Below, piece by piece: positions 15,436 to 19,776 of a DNA stretch of 19,776 nt. The position numbers and the translations under genes are program-made. Numbering within the stretch: the stretch's first letter is position 1; every line of letters starts with the position of its first letter. The notes beneath the pieces are model-generated. The model saw only the letters and a program-made list of their open reading frames with translations. It was not told where the DNA came from and searched no databases. The stretch lies in NCBI GenBank assembly GCA_002353885.1, contig DEKO01000022.1:1-19776 (forward strand), written 5' to 3'. This DNA is from Porphyromonadaceae bacterium UBA2720. Lineage in GTDB: Bacteria; Bacteroidota; Bacteroidia; Bacteroidales; Muribaculaceae.

Positions 15436-15897
15436 TTAGTTGTCAGCACTGATGGGCTGAACAGTGAGAATGATGCTGTCACGGTCCACCACACGCACTG
15501 CAGTGCCTTTAGCAATGGGTTGTCCGTCGGCCGATACAGCCTTCCAGTCGTCGCCGTCGATGGCGACACGTCCATGTGCACCAGCCGCAATGTCCTGGCT
15601 CACTCGTCCTTCACGACCCATGAGGGCATCGGCATTGCTAGCTCGGTCGGGGTCATTGCGGTGGAACCATTTGAGTGCCACCGGTCGCACAAACATCACA
15701 CTCAGAACAGCTGCAATGGAAAAGATGATGATTTGTGCCGTCAGGCTCATTCCACACAATGCGCACAGCAATGACACGGCTGCGCCGATAGCAAAACATA
15801 GAATGAAAAAGTCACCAGAGAACAACTCCAGTATCAGGCACAACACGGCGATTATAGCCCACACTTGCCATAGGTTTTGAGAAAAATATTCAATCAT
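15436..15897 (-). CDS. NfeD-like membrane protein, partner of the SPFH protein
   Basis: A 153-residue protein of the short NfeD (YbbJ/NfeD1b-like) type, with no protease domain. It has three N-terminal membrane segments (about 9-26, 29-49, 53-71), with the conserved acidic helix end LILELFSGDFF (21-31). A C-terminal OB-fold domain follows from about 92: MGREGRVSQDIAAGAHGRVAIDG, DWKAVSADG, GTAVRVVDRDSIILTVQP. Such proteins work with the adjacent SPFH protein in membrane organisation. It is the first gene of the nine-gene run, two bases before the longer SPFH reading frame. Upstream lies a repeat-rich gap with only a weak promoter candidate. Confidence 0.9.
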   Translation of the reverse strand: MIEYFSQNLWQVWAIIAVLCLILELFSGDFFILCFAIGAAVSLLCALCGMSLTAQIIIFSIAAVLSVMFVRPVALKWFHRNDPDRASNADALMGREGRVSQDIAAGAHGRVAIDGDDWKAVSADGQPIAKGTAVRVVDRDSIILTVQPISADN

Positions 15898-15936
15898 ATT
15901 ATTCGTTATTTAACTTTCTAAAGTAGCTTCTTGTCA

Positions 15937-16119
15937 GTAGTTAAAGGAGTTAAGGAGTTAAATGGAGTTAAGACGTTACAATGTTGTGTCGGTAGGGACG
16001 CGGCATGGCACGTCCCGAAGCAACCAATGCCTGGCAGTTCACGCGGCACGCCGCGTCCCTACGCTCGTTCGCGACACACCGCGTCGCTACTCCCTAATCC
16101 TCAAGTTTGTAAAACTTGA
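15937..16119 (+). repeat. Composite intergenic repeat region, copy 2
   Basis: It starts with purine-rich tandem units TTAAAGGAG, TTAAGGAG, TTAAATGGAG and TTAAGACG (15941-15975). GGTAGGGACGCGGC follows (about 15991-16004), then an inverted CGCGGCACGCCGCGTCCCTAC block ending at 16062. A CTCAAGTTT...AAAACTTGA hairpin (16101-16119) closes it. The 34-bp block 16029-16062 differs from 3766-3799 at only three positions, and the terminal hairpin matches the outer arms of the hairpin at 3883-3921. No gene is present; the open frame across it codes only repeat-derived sequence. Confidence 0.7.
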
Positions 16120-16137
16120 ATGCTTAATTTAAGTTTG

Positions 16138-16169
16138 TAAAAGTAATATCTTTTTTTCAAACCATCAAA
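16138..16169 (-). promoter_or_regulatory. Weak promoter candidate for the nine-gene operon
   Basis: On the minus strand TTTG (16169-16166), a 20-base spacer and TACTTTTA (16145-16138) approximate TTTG-N19-21-TAnnTTTG with the last -7 base wrong. Transcription from about 16131 would carry the whole repeat copy 2 in a leader of about 230 bases before the NfeD-like gene. This is the best site I found, but it is only tentative. Confidence 0.3.
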
Positions 16170-16171
16170 CT

Positions 16172-16204
16172 TCTGCAAAAATTTAACATTTTGTTGTAGC
16201 TTTG
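16172..16204 (+). promoter_or_regulatory. Candidate plus-strand promoter facing the terminator hairpin
   Basis: TCTG (16172-16175), a 21-base spacer and TAGCTTTG (16197-16204) fit the Bacteroidetes pattern with one -33 mismatch. No coding gene lies downstream on this strand. Transcription from about 16211 would run straight into the hairpin at 16231-16268. Confidence 0.35.
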
Positions 16205-16230
16205 GTTTGTTTTAAGTTTTCGGAAATAAA

Positions 16231-16268
16231 GTCCCCAGGATGCCACTGGTGGTGAACATTCTGGGGAC
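16231..16268 (-). terminator. Hairpin terminator of the flavoprotein gene, possibly bidirectional
   Basis: GTCCCCAGGATG (16231-16242) pairs with CATTCTGGGGAC (16257-16268) over 12 bp with one G-U pair, and CCAC/GTGG forms an inner stem. On the minus strand it lies about 57 bases after the flavoprotein stop codon and is followed by TTTATTTCC. On the plus strand it is followed by ATTTCTTT, so it could stop transcription both ways. Confidence 0.75.
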
Positions 16269-16324
16269 ATTTCTTTAGTTGTCAGTCAGTTTGTATTCTG
16301 CCTGAGTGGGATAAAATGATCACT

Positions 16325-19300
16325 TTACTGGAATGCGTTCTCGCTCAATCCCTTGCCATGCAGTGCGAGTTGCTTCATGTATTCAGGGACAGGTTTGCCC
16401 AGATACTTGTCGACATAGAGTTTGGCCAGATACTGTCCGAGCATGAATCCATGTCCACGCAGACCTGTGAGCAGACCGACCTCTGGATCGATGATGTATC
16501 GTGGCTCGATGTAATATCCCGCCCAGACGGCATGGAATCCGACCTGCGCCAGATTAGGAATCCACTGTGCGAACATCTCGCTCACCACTTTGAGGAATGC
16601 CTGGCTGTTGTACTTGAGGTTCTGTCGTGTCTCGTAGGCGTCGCAGTCGGGCGATGCGCAGCCGATGATCTGCCCGGTGTGCAGGAACTGCTGGCCATAG
16701 ACTGCGTTGAATCCCTTGTAGTGTCGTCGGTCGATGATCATGTCGAGCGAGTCGCCCCCCACACCCAGGTTGGGCAGCCGGCGTGTGATGAACGCCTGGT
16801 GCTTGACGGGATAGAGTTGTGTGTCGATTCCCAGCATGTCGGTGAACTTCTCCGACCCCCATCCCATGGCGTTGACAAAGTGGTCGCATGTGAACTCGAC
16901 ATAGTGTTTGTCGTGTCGTCGGACGAGGACGCGGTATTTGTCATCGACGCGCTGCACGTGCAAGACCTCGCAATCCTCAAGCACTTGTCCTCCATGTTGC
17001 TTGCCGACAGTGCGGACATACTCGATGGTTCGTCCTGGTGTTGCCTGCCAGCAGTTTTCGGAGATGAGTGCGTGACTGTAGATGTTGTCGTCGGGGTTCC
17101 AATATGGCGAGATGACCTTGGTGAAGTCCTTTCGGTCGATCATGCGTGCCTCGCTCCATGCTCGTGATGCGTCGAGTGAACGGTAGGTTTCGTCGTCGTG
17201 CACAAGGTTGACATATCGTGTCATCTTCAGGTCGATGTTGCAGTGTTGCTGGTCGTCGCGGAAGATTTCGAGATTGTGCATGGCGATGTCGCTGATGTCG
17301 GGGTTGGAGAACGCCGGTCGTCCGCCGCCGATGCATCGCCATGTCGAGCCTCGGTCGTAGTTGACGAGGATGACGCGTTTTCCTGCCTCGGCAAAGTATC
17401 GGAACGCTGCGCTGCCTGCCATGCCTCCGCCCGCTACGATGACCTCTGTCTCGGCCTTCTCAATGACTGAGCCGTGCTCAAAGACGAATGTTTCCTTGCT
17501 CTCTCCGTTGTAGACGTCGCCCAGTGTGACCTGGTTAGCCAGCGGTGCTCGTGGTGTGCTGTCGCCAGTGACCTCGATGCCGTGTGCTCGCAAGATTTGC
17601 TTGGCTCGTGATACACATCGCTTTCCTCGGCATGGTCCCATGCCCATGCGTGTCGTGTGCTTGAGCTCGTCGACCGAGATGTGCTTTCGGTCGCCCACCA
17701 CAGCGAGCAGGGTGGCCACATCCACATCCTCGCAGTGGCATACGTAGGCTTTACCCTCGTTGTTGTCGGTGAGCGGTCGCAGGCTCAATGGCTGTGGATA
17801 GCGGTCCTTGAGTATGAATCCGTTGACCTGGTTGATGTCGTCGGCCTCGGTGACCTTGACTCGAGCCACATGGGTCTTGTTGGTCTTCTTGAGGACTCGG
17901 TCGATGACGCCCTGTCCCACCTTGTCACCATTGTCGTCGACAAGGAAGACATCTTTGCCCTCTTCGACCTCATATTCGACTGGCAGGAAGACCACCTTGC
18001 GTTGCTGGTCGTAGCCAAAGATGGCAAGTCCCGGGCAGTTGTTGACACACTGCATGCATCCGATGCACTTGTCGTAGTCGACGATGGGCACTGACGATGT
18101 GGTGGGCTTGGTGATGGCGTGCTGCGGGCACGAGAATGTGCAGGGGTTGCAGGCGAAGCCATATAGGCAGTTGATTTTGACATAGGGTTTCAGTGCCATG
18201 CGTTCGGGCTCGGGCAGTCGTGGCTGGTCGAGCAGTCGCACGGGCCGCTGCTGCGAGTCGATGTACTGTCGCGAAACGTCCAGATACTCGTCGTAGTTGA
18301 ATCTCAGCCCCATCTCCTGAGCCACCTCATAGGCTACCTGTCGTCCGCGCAGCACAGCGCTTGTTCCCTCGCCGATGCGCACGGCGTCGCCTGCGCCATA
18401 GACGTTGCGTCCGAAGACCGCTCTTCCCTTGACCAGCAGCTGGTTGTCAGGAATCAATCCCGTGCAGATGTTGATGATGTCGATGTCTTCAATCACTTGC
18501 TCGGTGCCTGGTATGGGTTGGAAATTGCGGCATTGTGCAATGACAGCGCCTGTGATGCCTGTGTAGTCGTCGTTAGGGATGGCCCGGATGAGCACATGTG
18601 ACGTCATGATGGGTATGCCCAGTCGTCGCACACGGTTGGCCTGCACGGGGAATCCTCCCTCGTGGTCCATTCCCTCGATGATGGCCCTTATGGTCGCTCC
18701 TGCCTGCATGGCCTGGTAGCTGGTGAGGTATCCGATGTTTCCGGCACCGACGGTGAGCACACGCTTGCCTAGCAGGGTGTGTTCCTGGTTCATCATCTTC
18801 TGGAACACGGCAGCAGTGTAGACACCTGGCACGTCGTCGTTCTCAAACACTGGCATGAATGGCACCGCCCCTGTTGCTACCACCAGATGGTCGGCGTCGA
18901 TGTAGCTGACTTCTTGTGTGACGATGTTCTTGAGTGCGATGCGTCGTCCCTCAAGTAGGTCCCACACGGTGTTGTTGAGCAGGATGCCGTCATGGTTATC
19001 TCCGGCCAGTGTCTTGGCGATGTCGAATCCTCGCATGCCGCCGAACTTGCGTTCTTTCTCAAAGAAGAAGAACTGGTGTGTCTGCATATTGAACTGTCCG
19101 CCCTCAGTGGCATTGTTGTCGACCACGATGTTTGGTATTCCCAGTGCAGTGAGTTGCTCTCGGCACGCCAGTCCTGCCGGCCCTCCACCGATGATGGCGA
19201 CAGTGGTCTTATAGATTTTAGTCTGTTTGGTCGCGTTGTGTTCGGTTTGCGGCAAGTAGTCTTTGGGTATTTCTCTGACTTCCTTGACACCGTCGACGAG

Positions 19301-19546
19301 TGTGATGCAGATGCGTCTCACCTGTCCGTCGACGAGCATCTCGCATGCTCCACACTTGCCGATGCCGCACTCCAGGCTTCGGTTGCGTCCAGTAGTGCTG
19401 TGGCTGTGCACGACCAGCCCAGCCTGGTGCAATGCAGCGGCAATGGTTTTGCCCTTGAGGCCACGGATAGTTCGCCCTTCATACTGAAATTCGACGTATT
19501 CCTCTTTTGGGAGGTCAATGATGGGATGAGTCTCGATTCGATACAT
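16325..19546 (-). CDS. Giant fused iron-sulfur flavoprotein oxidoreductase (HcnABC/proline-dehydrogenase-like parts in one chain)
   Basis: A 1073-residue cytoplasmic protein with no signal peptide. Domains in order: plant-type 2Fe-2S (Cys60, 65, 68, 80; CGIGKCGAC); FAD/NAD(P) disulfide-oxidoreductase-like domain with GGGPAG (120-125), a second nucleotide site VGAGNIG (266-272) and the FAD end YGAGDAV (383-389); two 4Fe-4S motifs, an unusual C460-x5-C466-x2-C469-x3-C473 and a standard C494-x2-C497-x2-C500-x3-C504; BFD-like 2Fe-2S (CHC 603-605, C639, C644); and a C-terminal DAO-type FAD oxidase starting at VAGGGMAG (704-711). The first, second and last parts match HcnA, HcnB and HcnC, or the subunits of archaeal dye-linked proline and D-hydroxyproline dehydrogenases, here in one polypeptide. 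It probably oxidises an amino or imino acid and passes electrons through the clusters to NAD(P) or a carrier (inference). It is monocistronic. Confidence 0.9.
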   Translation of the reverse strand: MYRIETHPIIDLPKEEYVEFQYEGRTIRGLKGKTIAAALHQAGLVVHSHSTTGRNRSLECGIGKCGACEMLVDGQVRRICITLVDGVKEVREIPKDYLPQTEHNATKQTKIYKTTVAIIGGGPAGLACREQLTALGIPNIVVDNNATEGGQFNMQTHQFFFFEKERKFGGMRGFDIAKTLAGDNHDGILLNNTVWDLLEGRRIALKNIVTQEVSYIDADHLVVATGAVPFMPVFENDDVPGVYTAAVFQKMMNQEHTLLGKRVLTVGAGNIGYLTSYQAMQAGATIRAIIEGMDHEGGFPVQANRVRRLGIPIMTSHVLIRAIPNDDYTGITGAVIAQCRNFQPIPGTEQVIEDIDIINICTGLIPDNQLLVKGRAVFGRNVYGAGDAVRIGEGTSAVLRGRQVAYEVAQEMGLRFNYDEYLDVSRQYIDSQQRPVRLLDQPRLPEPERMALKPYVKINCLYGFACNPCTFSCPQHAITKPTTSSVPIVDYDKCIGCMQCVNNCPGLAIFGYDQQRKVVFLPVEYEVEEGKDVFLVDDNGDKVGQGVIDRVLKKTNKTHVARVKVTEADDINQVNGFILKDRYPQPLSLRPLTDNNEGKAYVCHCEDVDVATLLAVVGDRKHISVDELKHTTRMGMGPCRGKRCVSRAKQILRAHGIEVTGDSTPRAPLANQVTLGDVYNGESKETFVFEHGSVIEKAETEVIVAGGGMAGSAAFRYFAEAGKRVILVNYDRGSTWRCIGGGRPAFSNPDISDIAMHNLEIFRDDQQHCNIDLKMTRYVNLVHDDETYRSLDASRAWSEARMIDRKDFTKVISPYWNPDDNIYSHALISENCWQATPGRTIEYVRTVGKQHGGQVLEDCEVLHVQRVDDKYRVLVRRHDKHYVEFTCDHFVNAMGWGSEKFTDMLGIDTQLYPVKHQAFITRRLPNLGVGGDSLDMIIDRRHYKGFNAVYGQQFLHTGQIIGCASPDCDAYETRQNLKYNSQAFLKVVSEMFAQWIPNLAQVGFHAVWAGYYIEPRYIIDPEVGLLTGLRGHGFMLGQYLAKLYVDKYLGKPVPEYMKQLALHGKGLSENAFQ

Positions 19547-19599
19547 GATGGCTAGTTTTTATATGGGTTAGTGTTGTAACAAAAAATCTGAAAACACGG

Positions 19600-19607
19600 C
19601 AAATTTA
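19600..19607 (-). promoter_or_regulatory. Candidate -7 box for the flavoprotein gene
   Basis: On the minus strand TAAATTTG (19607-19600) matches TAnnTTTG exactly and would start transcription near 19593, leaving a leader of about 47 bases before the ATG at 19546. No clear TTTG is found at the -33 distance. Confidence 0.45.
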
Positions 19608-19737
19608 GAAAAAGTTTTTGAAATAAGTGCTAGGATTAAAGAAAAAAGTAATTAAAACCTGTGTTTTATGCTAAAAAAGTTCAATCTGTGTGGCATCATC
19701 ATGTAGTTGCCGTGCCTCAGTCCAAAATAATTCTTAG

Positions 19738-19776
19738 CTCAAGTTTCTGGAGTAGTTAAGGAGTTAAAGGGAGTTA
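19738..19776 (+). repeat. Edge of a third composite repeat copy
   Basis: CTCAAGTTT (19738-19746), a short link, then AGTAG and the units TTAAGGAG (19756-19763) and TTAAAGGGAG (19764-19773), running into the window end. The same AGTAG-TTAA start and unit types are seen at 15937-15967. The remaining part of the gap, 19608-19737, shows nothing I can name. Confidence 0.55.

Noticed and set aside
15931..16119. Small plus-strand frame with Arg/Gly/Thr/Pro sequence
   Set aside because: It is a translation of repeat copy 2 and shares sequence with the frame at 3755; repeat-derived, not a gene.
15937..16119. CRISPR array
   Set aside because: The units are 8-10 bases, adjacent and unequal, with no spacers of constant length and no cas genes.
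16316..17167. Long plus-strand open frame (283 residues) opposite the flavoprotein gene
   Set aside because: It lies fully antisense to a well-supported multidomain gene, has no family motifs and reflects the base composition of the coding strand.
16325..19546. Assembly artefact joining two genes
   Set aside because: The frame is continuous, linkers between modules are plausible and the module order follows HcnA-HcnB-HcnC, so a natural fusion is the simpler reading.

Overview
The window looks like a piece of a Bacteroidales chromosome (Prevotellaceae/Muribaculaceae-like; the family is an inference). Three things point there. Several genes are preceded by the Bacteroidetes promoter pattern TTTG-N19-21-TAnnTTTG and show no Shine-Dalgarno sequence. 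Lineage-typical families are present (DUF4923-like, DUF4369/thioredoxin-like, DUF3828-like lipoproteins, CotH proteins with dockerin or sorting-like tails). The lipoprotein and secretory signals are of the expected type. I see no rRNA, tRNA, CRISPR array, transposase or phage gene.

Layout. Plus-strand genes occupy 75-3598: a TIM-barrel protein of unknown function, ribosome recycling factor (frr), a NamZ/DUF1343-type exo-muramidase lipoprotein and a small exported heptad-repeat coiled-coil protein that ends at a strong terminator. From 3923 to 19546 every gene is on the minus strand, so the two sets converge on a repeat-rich gap (3661-3921). Read in their own direction, the minus-strand units are: (i) nadA followed by an exported glutathione-peroxidase-family protein; (ii) a nine-gene, roughly 9.9 kb run with junctions from short overlaps to 57 bp, in the order NfeD-like protein, SPFH/stomatin-like protein, three CotH-kinase-like exported proteins, a GT4 glycosyltransferase, a DUF3828-like lipoprotein, a DUF4923-like exported protein and a DUF4369/thioredoxin-like lipoprotein; (iii) a single 1073-residue iron-sulfur flavoprotein.

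The most interesting parts are the nine-gene cell-envelope operon and the giant flavoprotein. The operon links a membrane-organising SPFH/NfeD pair to three exported CotH paralogues. Two of these carry dockerin-like tails and one carries a sorting-signal-like tail. A glycosyltransferase and three envelope proteins follow, which suggests a surface assembly or modification system (inference). The flavoprotein joins in one chain the parts that HcnABC-type and dye-linked proline/hydroxyproline dehydrogenases split over several subunits: 2Fe-2S, FAD/NAD(P) reductase, two 4Fe-4S, BFD-like 2Fe-2S and a DAO-type oxidase. Its substrate is unknown.

The long intergenic gaps are not empty. Two of them (3661-3921 and 15937-16119), and probably the right edge of the window, carry copies of a dispersed composite repeat built from purine-rich GGAGTTAA-like units, GTAGGGACG/CGTCCCTAC modules and a CTCAAGTTT hairpin. 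The 5554-5981 gap is AT-rich and probably holds a long structured leader for nadA.
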